Origin: Limonium bicolor
Lineage: Eukaryota; Streptophyta; Magnoliopsida; Caryophyllales; Plumbaginaceae
Assembly (NCBI GenBank): GCA_023374045.1
Contig: CM041783.1
Location: forward strand, 99,978,357-100,042,356
DNA length: 64,000 nucleotides
Direction of reading: 5' to 3'
Part shown: positions 22,336 through 34,469 of the stretch, piece after piece
Layout of the letters: each line of letters starts with the position of its first letter
Numbering within the stretch: position 1 is the first letter of the stretch
Notes under the pieces: model-generated
What the model was told of the DNA's origin: nothing
Databases searched by the model: none
The model's input: only the letters and a program-made list of their open reading frames with translations
Made by a program: the position numbers and the translations under genes

Positions 22336-25300
22336 GGAGTACCGCTCTGATGACGAGATATTAGGATTAAGACAGTGAGCATAGGACTTGGGAAATACGG
22401 GAAACGTTTGTGAGGTACGAGCCGCCTAGTCTTAAAAGAACCAGTGCCTTAGCAACACTAAGTGCGTAACAATATTGGCCTTAATGGCATATCTGTGTTA
22501 TTAATTGTTGTATGGTAAACTACTGAGTAATAATACGACGTGGAGTATTACGGGTGTCGAGAAGAGGCATGTCGGGGGTGATGAAGGTCCTGTAACCCTG
22601 AAAAGCGTTGAGACGGTAGTCGCCGTACTAGCTTGATGGAATAACATCCCGGGAAACAACAGTAGTACCCCACCCGCCGCTGCCCACATCTCGAGTATCA
22701 CCCATAGAGGCAATGTAATAGGTGTCACCAAGAAATGCATAGAAGTCTCTCTCAAAATGGGAATAGCTTCAACCGGATACAACCTAGAAGACTCGGTAAA
22801 ATCTGACCTACATCAAAATAACCATATGAGCTTACGAGCGAAACTCCTAAAATTACTATAACATAACACTCAAGGAAAGGAATGTCGTACCAAGGATAAC
22901 TATAGTACTCCATCTGCTGAACCCGAAGCATCACGAGGTAGCCACGCGAAGCAGACCCCAGCCGATACGAGCTACTAGAAGGGGGAAAGAGTCACCAGGG
23001 GCAGAATACCCCGAATTTTGTGGGAACCTTAGGCGCTGGTACTAGTACACAGCGCGATCTAGGAAACCGCACATCCTTAACTTAATACATTGACTGCATG
23101 AACATGCGTCAGGAACCTCCTCCTACCATGAGGGAGTTTTCAACAAAACTCCGAAATAGCCTAACTCAGAGAACCTAGAAATAGAATTACCTTAGAAAAC
23201 TTACCCTACCTTAACGAACCGAAATAACTCCAATACTACCCTTTTCAAGACTAATCATCTAAACCATACTCAAACGACCGAAGCATTAGTGAAACAAATA
23301 ATTCTAGAAACCGATGACTCAACCAGCATGGCGCGCTTTCTACAACAAGCGCTATAGCAAATACTATACTCACAATTCCGTCTACCTCGCGCACTTGCTA
23401 CAGCAAGTGCTACAATGATGGCTACAATTATGGTTACAATTATGGCTATAATTATGACTACAATCACTACTATAACTATAACGATAAATACAACAGAATT
23501 TTACAGACCGTGTAGGCCGCAGGTGCAACGCCATGTCCACCGGTAATCATCAAACATTCATACAACGTTAGTGCGAATCTCATAACTACAACCACTCCTA
23601 TAACTACAACTGCAATTATAAGTATAACTGTAACTATAATTGCAACTGTAACTACAAGAATAACGACAATTAGGATTGGATTCTACAAGACCGTGTAAGT
23701 CATGACTACCGGTAATCACTAACTATTCATACAAGTATAGTACATACTCTATAACTACAACTTGTCACCAAAGGGTTACAAAACCCTTAGAATACGGAAA
23801 CTGCAACCATTGGAGGACCTGACGAGTCCAAACATAACAACTAAAGGGCATACCCCTGCCCATAACAAACTACAATCATTAAACAATAATCATACAATAA
23901 CATCGGCCTATGAGCCAAACATCATAACATGCTTGGTAAATCACTTGATGGTTTAAAATTGACGTGGGAGGTGGAACTTGATCCGGTACAGGTCAAGGGA
24001 AGCTGAACACAAATTGGGGTGGAAGGATAGTTCAACACTGATACTGATCACATCAGGGTCGGATGATTCCCGATACTCTCTACAAGTGGTCACAATTAAT
24101 TACATTAAAAATAAACAAGGAACCAAAGTATAAAAGCTATAGACAACTAAATACATGCAATCTAATGAATAAGGTGTCGAATACGAATACTCGTGAAATC
24201 ACAGTTCACTCCCGAATGTATTTTTATAAATAATGATGGTGGAACATAACCCGAGACAATTAAGGCAATCCTACACCCATAATGGCATACGCCAATACAT
24301 AACAAATATTGGAAAGAGAAAAGAACATACCAGTCCTCAGTAGGACCAACATTGAAAATGTTACATTACAACACAATTAATACTTAAACCGATCGCAACC
24401 TTAAATGCGAATCGGAGTTGAACACCTAAATGATTACTATCTAAGGCAATAACCATAACAAGGAATGCCATAACCAACAAGGGACAAACAGATGTCAAAT
24501 AACAAATAAACATTGGTAATACATTTGATCACATCGAACATTGAATGAGGGTTCCGAATGGAAAGGGAAATGGCTAATGCCATTGGCGTCCCGCCAAACA
24601 ATAGGTAATAAAGAGGGAATACGTGTTTTAAGACATGCCGCCTAATAACATAACGATTATCAGGGAAAGAACTATACAGGTTGAAACAATGGCAAACAAC
24701 CTAAACGGCGATACACAATAACAAATCTAAAGGTTATGAAACACAAGTTTAAAGTAGAATTACTTAATGTACATGAGAAGAACACAAGTCTAGGAGGAAA
24801 AAATACCGCCTCCGACTACCTCCAAATATGTACCAATTGAACAAAGACATTTAAAAATAACATGACAACTAATGGGAACGGGTCAAAACCAGGCCACAAT
24901 AGAGACTTTCGTAAAAAGAAGAAAACACCAACCTTTAGAGCTCAGAAATCACGACAGTTGATATAACCCCAATTGATAGGGTAAAGTAATAAGAACCACA
25001 ATATGCACCGAAATTAACGTGCATAACCTGCCAACTTATGAACAAGAGCAAGAAACAATGGACAAGCGCCTAACTGTGCGCATAGTAATCAGTTAGCAGT
25101 AATTAGAATCAACACATAAGTAACTCCAACAAAGGATTTACTAAACAATAAAACAACAATAACTTATCAATACGAGGAGTCGTAAATTCCTTTAAAACAA
25201 CGATGAACTCATGTCAATAACGAAGCCAATGACAGAGGAGAAAGACCACCTCGTACCACTCAGAAGTAAACTTCACCATTAGGGCGAGATACCGTAAACA

Positions 25301-26060
25301 CCTTTTAAATGAGAGATACATAATCATACCATTGGGCTGGGAACCCAGGGAACCGAAGAAATTTCCTTAGGATACCCCCAAGATGAATTAAAAAGGGAGA
25401 TTGAAATAGAATACTTCACGAGCGCGCGACGGACACTACGAGTATACAAAACGAGATATGGAACGACCGCACTCCATAGGAGCTTGCGGGCTTGACAGAC
25501 TTAACTATAGGTTAGTCGAGTAAGTAGCAATATATCAGTAGGGTACCCCATACATGTAGACAAGTGTAAGGAACGCAAGAAGTAGTTAACTCTATACCAA
25601 GGTTGGTGATGCATATTCAGACCAGTATAAATAACTATCAAAAGTAAATTAACGAGAAGAATTCCAATTGAATCAATGAGATTAGAGGAACCCAAAACCT
25701 TGAATAGAACACGACTAAGTTGTAACTCCGCAAGGAATGGTTAACACACAATAACATTAAAGGAAACCTTTCGAAAGAGGAGAGAGTTGATAGTCAACCT
25801 AATGGCAGCTATGAAAACCCGTAAAATGGGCGGATAAACATAAGTAAAAATCTCTTAGATCAATAACTACTTACACTAACACAATTCTTAGCATCTAAAA
25901 GAACTCATACAACGGTAATAATCGCCACCCGTAAGAGGGGCATAAAGAGAATTACTCTCCAACGGAGAACACAAACCTACCGAATGAAGTAACAATCTTC
26001 TATGCCCAAATTAAGGGCAACGATACGCTTTCACCCACAAAAGGGCTGAACATAAGTACA
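22336..26060 (+). other. Internal region of the 17.6-kb element, non-coding part
   Basis: No readable gag or protease domain and stops in all frames. It is adenine-rich with many short repeats of the form TACAAC/TATAAC, and two related blocks at about 23320-23530 and 23560-23760 each end in a GACCGTGTA...CCGGTAATCA motif. This is consistent with long decay of a former gag-pol or with replaced sequence; no function is assigned. Confidence 0.7.
23405..23760 (+). repeat. TAYAAY-type simple repeat with a duplicated block
   Basis: Runs such as ACAATTATGGTTACAATTAT at 23418-23480 and ACTACAACTGCAATTATAAG at 23600-23660 are separated by two copies of a block with 'gaccgtgta', 'accggtaatca' and 'attcatacaa'. 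The pattern indicates local duplication followed by slippage. Confidence 0.6.
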
Positions 26061-27380
26061 CCAATATACAATAAAGGAAAAGCAAGCTAGCACACTAGCA
26101 GATGCCTTAAGCTATAGAGCAAATGTTACAATAACCTAACCGTTGAATTGACTGAAATATGGTGCGCACAGAAGCAACCATTATGGACTACCATCAGAAG
26201 GAATACATTGACAAAGCAGACGAGTGAAACTTGTATAGGGCTCAAATGATGAGAAACAAATGGGAGGCAGGCTATACAAACAGCCTAGACCGTCCAAGGA
26301 CGCATTCCAAAATAAATATGGCGTTCAACGTTATAACCCACACAAGAACTCATAAATGCACAATCATACTCTTGTTAAATAACATGGGAAAAGATAAAAG
26401 ATATAAAGTATACCAGAGGAAAAATGCCTCAACTGCCAGCGAACATACCCATATGGGATGTCGAAAGATGCAAGGCTCAATATAACACAACAATTGAGTC
26501 CCTAGCAAAAACGGGGCAAACCATACAAGTATTGGCGTAAGAACAATATACTAAATATATAATATATAACAACACGAAGTACATAACAAATATTACAATT
26601 AAGGTATTATTCCGGAACAAAACATCCCAGAACCACAAAATGACAAGAATTACCTTCGTGGATTTCTAAGCTAATACATTCAAACTTCAGAGACTAGTGC
26701 AAAGAGCACTAATGACAAACGACAGTCAATGTCATACTTCACCTCAACTAGAAACCAATGAGTGAAGATAATAACAATTCAAAATATATTCCGCGCTAGT
26801 CATCCAGAATGTCTAGACACGACTTAGACCTAATCGTGTGCATCTACAATTAACGATACCGCACCGATTAAGATACCCCATTTCCAAATTAAGAAAAGAC
26901 AGTGAATGACACTGTCATGTTGGAACGAGGCCAGCAATAACTTGCTGCTGATAAATCACCTTTAATATACCTTGGGAACAAAAGGTCAAACCAAGCCCTA
27001 TGCACGTGGGTCTGCACCTCATTACGGAGCGAGTGGGCCCAATAGAACGTGTTTGGGAGAACGCACAAAGTATTCTACGCCTTCGACTGAATAGAGTATG
27101 CGCCTCACCCTTCGCATAGATTTCTTTTAGAGACGAGTGACGAGAGATCGACCCGTCTCTCAGATATGAGGAGACTTCACTCCGAAGTTTCAATACGGAA
27201 ACGAGGGAGACCAGGAACAAGACCATTAAAAGGGTCAAATTCCGTTGGCCAAACCATGAGGCGACATGGCCACATGGGAGTCGGAGAACTCCATGAGAGC
27301 CAAGTATCCAGCGCTCTTCTCATAGCGACTGTGTGATACTTTGGGGGTCACGGGGCGTAACCCTTTTAAGGGGGGTAGAG
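26061..27380 (+). pseudogene. Eroded chromovirus pol remnants (RNase H end, integrase tail)
   Basis: Two short plus-strand traces are recognisable. At about 26077-26124 the translation KQASTLADALSYRA resembles the VVADALSRK end of Ty3 RNase H. At 27263-27316 DMATWESENSMRAKYPAL matches the EATWE..MR.KYP.LF motif at the end of chromodomain-containing integrases such as Tekay/Del. Their order and strand agree with the primer site and polypurine tract. Between them no frame stays open, so the gene is long dead. The assignment rests on these two motifs only. Confidence 0.6.
27364..27379 (+). promoter_or_regulatory. Second, internal polypurine tract copy
   Basis: TTTTAAGGGGGGTAGA is identical over 16 bases to the tract before the 3' LTR (27782-27797), 418 bp downstream. 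Confidence 0.8.
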
Positions 27381-27438
27381 CCCTTGGCATAGTAGTCATT
27401 TTGTGTTGTTTGTGGTGTTATTTTGTGGTGTGTATGTT

Positions 27439-27562
27439 GTTTGTTGTGTATAAGTGCCTTAAACACTTGTGATGGATGTTGATTGTTGTGTATAGGTGCG
27501 TTAAGCACTTGAGATGTATTTTGATTATGTGTAGGTGCTTTAGCACGTGAGAATATGTTTTG
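27439..27562 (+). repeat. Three tandem units with small hairpins upstream of the 3' LTR
   Basis: Units of about 42 bp start GTGTATAAGTGCC, GTGTATAGGTGCG and GTGTAGGTGC. Each carries an inverted pair around TTAA or TTTA (for example AGGTGC...GCACTT). They lie between the two polypurine tracts. Confidence 0.75.
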
Positions 27563-27781
27563 TGATATATATGGTTTGGATTGGAAACTGTACTGACGTC
27601 CTTCGGGACTGGTGATATATATGTAGTTGGTTTGGATCGAAAGTCTAGTGGTTGAATGGAACGGATTACATTTCAGGAGAGTGTTGAGACCTTAGAATTG
27701 ATAGGTTGGATGGTTCGATACCTTGAGGTTCATTGGGTAGTGATGTACATATTCGATTTAAACGACTTCGAGACGAAGTCT

Positions 27782-27797
27782 TTTTAAGGGGGGTAGA
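27782..27797 (+). promoter_or_regulatory. Polypurine tract of the 17.6-kb element
   Basis: TTTTAAGGGGGGTAGA ends two bases before the 3' LTR start TGAAATACCCC at 27799. This is the normal position for plus-strand priming. Confidence 0.9.
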
Positions 27798-27798
27798 C

Positions 27799-30700
27799 TG
27801 AAATACCCCGAATAATTACTACCTTCATTAATAACGATTTAATTAAGTCTTGTGCAATAATTGCTACAAATACTATGGTATAAAAGTATATAGCCCAAAA
27901 CGGACATTAAATTATACATTAACCTCTAATCAAAGAGAAAACATCATTAAGGGAAATCAACCCCTAAATTTAATACCAGATGTAACATATTAGCACATGT
28001 GTTAAATACCACCAATATCACTCAAAAAATTAATAATTATATAAATACTTTATATACCCTAAACAAATCATAGACATAAGTATATACGCATATACACACC
28101 TCTAAATCAAAAATACTATAAGTAACAATATGAAACATTAATATATATATATATATATGTATATAAGTATAATTGGTGATACAATATTAGCTAGTGAAAT
28201 AATTCAAATTCTCCCCCCAAATTATTTACTGCCGCCCACCTGTATAGCAAAAGAAAACACAAAGACAATATTAGTTAATGAGGGGATATTTGAATTCCCT
28301 TCAATTCCTGTTTCCTAGCCGACTGCTCCTAGTCAAAAAGAAAAAAAAAATATATATATCAAACATCATGATGGAAAATACAAACAGCTAATAAAGTACA
28401 TGTCAAGTACAAATCTATCCCTCTAATATCACATCCTTCCCATACTGTCGATGGGTTTTTCCTGCAACCAGCACCCAAACTGTCTACTTTCCTTCCCCAC
28501 CATCGACATATAGTACCACACTCATCTTCCTTTCTTCCCACGCCAGCAAGTGCATTCCTTCCTTGCTCCCTCTCGACTGGAACAGCAGCAGGTAATCCCC
28601 TTCTTCCTCATTTTTTTCTCTTCTGCCTACGTTTCCCCAAGAGAACATCACAGTAGCTGTGCTGATTTCTGCTCCATAATGCAGCAAGACCACCAGTAGC
28701 TTCTCATTTATTTTCGAAGAAACAGAGGCAGTAAGCAGCACCAAGTAAAACCACTACTACCACTCCATTGCAGCACATTTTCCTTCCTTTTCCACGGTAA
28801 CAACCAGCAGTACCATCTCCCTCAGTTTCAGACACAAACAGAGAAAGAAAAACAAGGTAGGATACCTTCTTCTCTTGCAGTTGCTCACGGTTCTCTTCCT
28901 TCCAATACTTCTTCTTCCACTCCTATACCTCATTCCAGTTTCTCCTGCTCCTTGACAGTAGCTAGGATATGTAGAAACTACACCGCATCTCTGTTACAGC
29001 AAGCAAGAAACCATAGAGAGCAAGGTATGAAACTCCACTTACATTTCCCCATGTACAATCCGATACCATGGGAGTTTTGACACCCTTGCCTGCTTGTAGA
29101 TTGTCACACCCAGTAGCTTTTCTCCTTCATCCCTATGCAGGATAAATACTGAAGTCTTCCTTGCTTCAGTTAACTGAGAGGACATTTGAATCTCTAGAAA
29201 ATAACAAGGTAAAACACACTGCTCCTTGACATACTAATGACCGGAAGTACTAGTTCTGGACATCCCCTTTTCTGTTTCTGATGCTAACGTTTGAAACCCA
29301 TTCCAGTCTTCCCTTAATGCCTAAAGCCATGTGTATAAACCTCTCCAAGTTAGCTAGCTACTTACAATACTAATCTAAGCTTTTTCCATGGCTGAAACGA
29401 CCAAAACAGGGGCATATATGCACCCAAAGTCTACCGGCAAGTGTAGGCTTTCACAAGTGGTTGTTAAGCGCTAAGAAGGTAAGGAGAGTTAGCCAAACAT
29501 CTTGCTATTAACAAGCATGATAAGCTGGAGTATATATAAAAGAAAAAAAAATTTAACCATGTATATGCATATGTAAAACCAGGCCGAGAAGAAGAGAGGT
29601 TGAAGGTGGTGGGAAGTTGCGATGAAGCTGGGAATGTGGTGAACCGGGGGAAACCAAAAAAAAAAAAATCCCCTTGGCAAATTAAGGCAAGGTAATTATA
29701 TATGAGTACCTATTTTAATGCCTTACTAGGAAGTGCTGTTATGGAAGCCAAAATGTTAGGCGTATGATTGTGTGTATTTATGCTAGTAAATGTTGAGGAG
29801 TAAATATTAGTTAGGAAAATAAACCGTAACATATCTGAATTAGTTGAACCGAAATGTGTGTGAAAATGATAGGAAAAAAAAATAACCTGAGGAAAACTGC
29901 AAGGAAACCGAGAATTTTGGAGTATACATATATATTGAACTGTAAACGTGTAACAAAAAAAAGGGGTATAACATGGGTATTATTTGGGTGGTTAATGTGT
30001 AAAATGATGAGTATGTATATATATGTTCACGTGATATGCAATTTATTTAGATCAAAATATATGTGTGAGAATGATAGAAAAATAACGAGTAAACTGTACA
30101 AAAACCGAGACGAGGAGGAAATTGTAGAGAGATTTAAACGTCATTTTAAATAATTGTTATGTTATTTGAGGCCACATATTTAGGTCATATAATTGTAGTT
30201 ATTTTGAGCTCTGAATAGTCATTAATAAGTTTATAAGTGAATTTGTAAAGTTATATAAATTCTGGTGCAAAATGTACAATTCTAGCAATATAATTACCTA
30301 GGAATGTATTAGAAAAATTTTTTTGGTATATTCATGGATTTTTATATGGCGTAAATAAATTTTAAAACCTTGTACAAATGTTTTAAATAATTAAATGAGT
30401 TTTATATGGGAGTCAAAATATAATTAAAAGAAAATAGGGAGTGATGGTAATAATAACTGAAAGGGATAATCTTAAAGATACTTACAAGCATAACATATGA
30501 ACTTACGAAATTAGGGGTTTATTGTAAAACTAAGAAATTATGGGGGTAATTTCGTAAATAAAAAAAATCTGGTCAAAGGACGAATTTAGGTGGTCAACCT
30601 TGACCACAAGTGAGGTTTGACCAAATTAAAATGATAAGAATAATTAATTTTGGTATTTAAAGAAATATTAAGTCAAAGATAACATTTATAAAAAGAAATG

Positions 30701-33700
30701 GGGTGTTTATGTAATTATCGAGAAATATAGGTGTTGGAAAATAAATATTAAGACCCTAGGGGTCTGCTTGGAAATTAAAAGAATTTTTGGGTTAGTTTTG
30801 GTGAATTAATTGATTAAGGATTATAATATATGGTTTAAGTGCTAATGTCTAGCAATTTAAAATTCTATGGGTATATGATGTAATTTTCGAAAGATTAGGG
30901 GCTGGAATGAAATTTAAACGACCTTAAGGGTCTGTATGTGAATTTGGGTAAATTATGAGTTGGTAATGTGATTTATTTGATTAAGGAGTATAACATATAG
31001 TTAAGTATTAAAATGTAAATTTAATAAAACCTATGGGGCTACTTTGTAAATAACCAAAAAATCGGGATAGAAAAGGAGATTAGAACAACCCTTGGAGTTG
31101 TTCGGAAATTTGGGAAAAATATTGGTTGGCTTTTGGAATTAAATAAACCAATGTGTATAATATAAAGTTGTGAAATTAAATTGTAAGCTTATAAAATAAA
31201 TATGGGCCAAGAAGTAAGTAATGAAAGATAAAGGCTACGGTGCAGAAAATCGAACAGAGGGGACTGTTTGCAATTGAGGGAAAACATTGGGTTAATTTTG
31301 GTATTTAAAATAATTAAGGTGTATATTATAAAGTTTTAAGTATTACAATTAAAGGTTACAAAACAAGGAGTTATAGTGTAAATAAAAGAAATATATGTGG
31401 ATAAATAAATTTGGGTAGCAGGTTGGGACTGTTCAATAATATATATATATTTATATTTGCACATGTATATTATAAGGTTTAGATACCTTAGATTATAAAT
31501 TGATAAGGTTAGAAATATAGTGGTTGTAATATATGGGGGTGATTTCATAAATAATCAAAATGTGTGGGAAAGGGACTGTTGTTACCGAAAATGATTATGG
31601 GCTGTTTAGGAAATTTTAAAGTTTGGACAAAATATATTATAAAGTCTTGAATGATATAATATGACATCACACTAAAGTATGAAAGAATATATTATAAGGG
31701 GGGTTATTAAGGAAAACCTATGCATTATAAGCATTTACATAAATGATGGGTTAAGATGGAGAATTTTGGAAGTATATTGTAAGGTTGGAATTTTATTATA
31801 ATAGGGACTCTATAAAATTATGTCGTGTGAATTTATAACATGGCGTGAGGGTATAAGGTGGGTAACAAGTCACATACAGAATTATGCTATTACAAGTACA
31901 AACGTAAATATAACGACAACTGTATTATAAACGTATACAGTGGTATAACATTTTACATACACGTAAAAAGGTGCGTGAAACAAATGACATATATCTACAA
32001 CTATAATGTACATACGTACATAAGTGTATGCACATAAATGTTCATGTAAGCCCGTATCAATAAATACATAAGGTATTCCGTATAACGGAATGTTTAAATG
32101 TCAAGCATGCGTGCACATAACGTTAATTCCCGCATGCACGCAACCCGACAATACGTAAACAAATTGTAAACGTAACATCCATGTAATAGTGTTAACGTCG
32201 TAGCAATTATTACATACCCGTAGGATATAACGAGTAGTTGGAATCTAAATCCCTAAGATTAACAAACATTCAGTTGAACAAGGGATCAACTAAGGGTTGG
32301 CTACGGGATGGAAGTAAAAGCTTGGTCTAGGATGGTTAAGTGAGTTGAATTGTATACTGATATTAGAACAATGTATGTACCAGAGGTACGAGCTGATATA
32401 CGAGCATTGTGAGCGGTAGAGGCTACGGGAGTTACTACGTGAGCGTCGACGGTGTACGGTATGTTCATTGTGTGGTCCGAACCTCTGAGGGAAGCCTCGG
32501 TTCGGGTATTGATTGACTATGTGACAAGAGCGATATGTTTGCTATGCATGATGTGTGGATTATTTATAAGGTTGGTAAGCGTTTATTATTGTGCGCGATG
32601 TCTTCAGACAATATTACTATGATTGTTTATGCGGTTGGAATACTAATATTTGGGAACTTTATCCCTAACTGATCTAAGTAAAACACTTAGGAATGAGACT
32701 CGGGATCCCCAGTCTCTAGCTCTTGATACTCGAACATGACTTTAACCTAGACTATGTCTAGGGAAGTACATAAGACTTCAAAGGTAATAATGGTAAAGAT
32801 TTCTTCAAAACCTAAGTATTTACTTAGGGTAGTTGATTAAGGATTAATCATACATTGGAGAGTGTTGGTTATGGTAAATGGTATGGGAATCCAATTAGTT
32901 TCGACTAGTTGGTTGCGCATTGGTGATCACCGGAGTATAACGTCCGTATCGGACCGACTCCCTCTATATTCCGACGGGCCTAGATAGACTGTTGGATCAG
33001 GGTGCCGACTTTGGCACACGGCTTCGGCCATTCATGGACGCCTTTATTAGGCAAGTGGAAGCCCCGGGATTGAGTGATCCTTGGCAATGAGCACTTCGTG
33101 TGTACGGGAGGACTACTGTCCAGTAAGGTTATTTCCGGGTTGTCCTAACATGACGCCCAATGGTATTGAGAGTAAGACTAAATGGTGATTAACATAATTT
33201 AAAGGAAAAACTACACATCTCGATGGAAGTAACTACGTTTGTATGAATGTTTACTGTATATTGTATGACTGTTTATGGAACATGGTATCTGGTATGTCAT
33301 GGATTGTATGTAATGTATGGATTGTCACTTTGATGGATTACTGTATGCTTATGCATGTTATTTACTGCTGTATATAAACTGCAAAATGAACCAGCATGTA
33401 ATCAACCTCATGTTCAGACGGCTAATTGACCTAAGTGACCTAAAGGGTCTAGGATTACACTTTAGCATACCAGCATATAGTTTGCTGAGCCCCTTTTGGG
33501 GCCAACCCATTTCAGGTTATGGATCGGGACGTGAAGCCGGAGTGCGGGAATATGGGTAGACTACCTCGACTTTTATTATCGCATGTTTAATATTAAATCG
33601 GTTAGCACGTTGAAATTCTGGGAACTCTCTAAATGCTCACTTGTCATAGGTATTGGTTTGTATATAGGATAATGTAATAAATATCTCGTTCATCACTGCG

Positions 33701-33885
33701 GTTAGTTGTTGTTGTTCATTGTTAGATTACGGTTATGCTTCTTTACTCGCATGGGCGAGTAATGGCATGTGACACCCAAGTGAGGATTAATGTAGTTTAA
33801 CTTCCGTTGTGAGACGTCTCTAATTACGCTACGTGAGTGATTATACGAGAGTGATTATTACGAGATTAGCGAGTGGGGTGTTACA
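27799..33885 (+). repeat. 3' LTR of the 17.6-kb element
   Basis: Near-identical to 16261-22319. The differences seen are mainly indels in homopolymers and AT dinucleotides, plus a few substitutions such as A/C at 21162/32720 and C/T at 21439/32997. Ends TGAAATACCCC and GGGGTGTTACA, followed by the duplication gtctg at 33886-33890. Confidence 0.95.
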
Positions 33886-34130
33886 GTCTGTGTAAGGTCC
33901 CGGACCACCCCTATTTTTGTTTCGAGATTTTTCTTCGAATGCGGTCCGGGACTTAGGGTCTGTGTATGGTCCCGGACCACCACTATTTTTTGTTTCGAGA
34001 TTTTTCTTCGAATGCGGTCCAGGACTTAGGGTCTGTGTAAGGTCCCGGACCACCCCTATTTTTGTTTCGAGATTTTTCTTCGAATGCGGTCCGGGACTTA
34101 GGGTCTGTGTAAGGTCCCAGACCATGTGGT
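33886..34130. repeat. 72-bp hairpin array in the Athila pol-env spacer, right half
   Basis: Hairpin starts are at 33943, 34016 and 34088, with stems GGTCCGGGACTT and AGGTCCCGGACC, the loop AGGGTCTGTGTA and the spacer core TTCGAGATTTTTCTTCG. It continues the array cut at 16260 in the same phase. The three right-hand units are nearly identical to each other, implying recent local amplification. Confidence 0.95.
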
Positions 34131-34133
34131 GAA

Positions 34134-34469
34134 TACTTCTCCTCTGTATTTTTTTTGCAGTCTCCTCCTTCACATCTCCTTCAAATGCGTGTTCCCTTGC
34201 AATCTGTAGGTACACCTCTCAGTAGCTCCTGAATAAAATCAAAAATACCAAAGAAAACACCACTAAAATAAAACATTAGCACCAAGAAAACTGTAAAACT
34301 GAAGAAACTAAAAGAAAGTAAACTCATGCATTTGGGTTGCCTCCCAATCAGCTGCCCGTCTTTTTACGGTCTTTGGCTAGACCGTTCAATTGTGTACTCA
34401 ACACGGCGGGTTGTGAACAGTGATCACCGAATGAACTTCGGCACTGTTACTACTCAAATAATGTTTTAG
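34134..34469 (-). other. Athila sequence just downstream of pol
   Basis: The minus strand carries the run TTGGGAGGCAACCCAAATGC (about 34326-34345), a conserved piece seen after the integrase in Athila elements. Otherwise it is adenine-rich with no gene. Confidence 0.55.

Larger units (their letters stand above)
16261..33885 (+). mobile_element. 17.6-kb LARD-like LTR element with 6-kb LTRs
   Basis: The complete element has TG...CA LTRs (6059 and 6087 bp), a 5-bp target duplication, a tRNA-Met primer site after the 5' LTR and a polypurine tract before the 3' LTR. The roughly 5.48-kb internal region has no long open frame, only eroded Ty3 chromovirus traces. The LTR copies differ by about ten substitutions noticed by eye over 6 kb, plus more numerous small indels, so insertion was recent. 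Young ends with a gutted interior fit a large retrotransposon derivative mobilised in trans. Vestiges of RNase H and a chromodomain-like integrase tail suggest a Tekay-type ancestor. Confidence 0.9.

Noticed and set aside
23270..23467. Hydrophobic minus-strand frame rich in Ile and Val, resembling a membrane peptide
   Set aside because: It is the translation of the TACAAT/TATAAT simple repeat; opposite to the element's strand and without start context.
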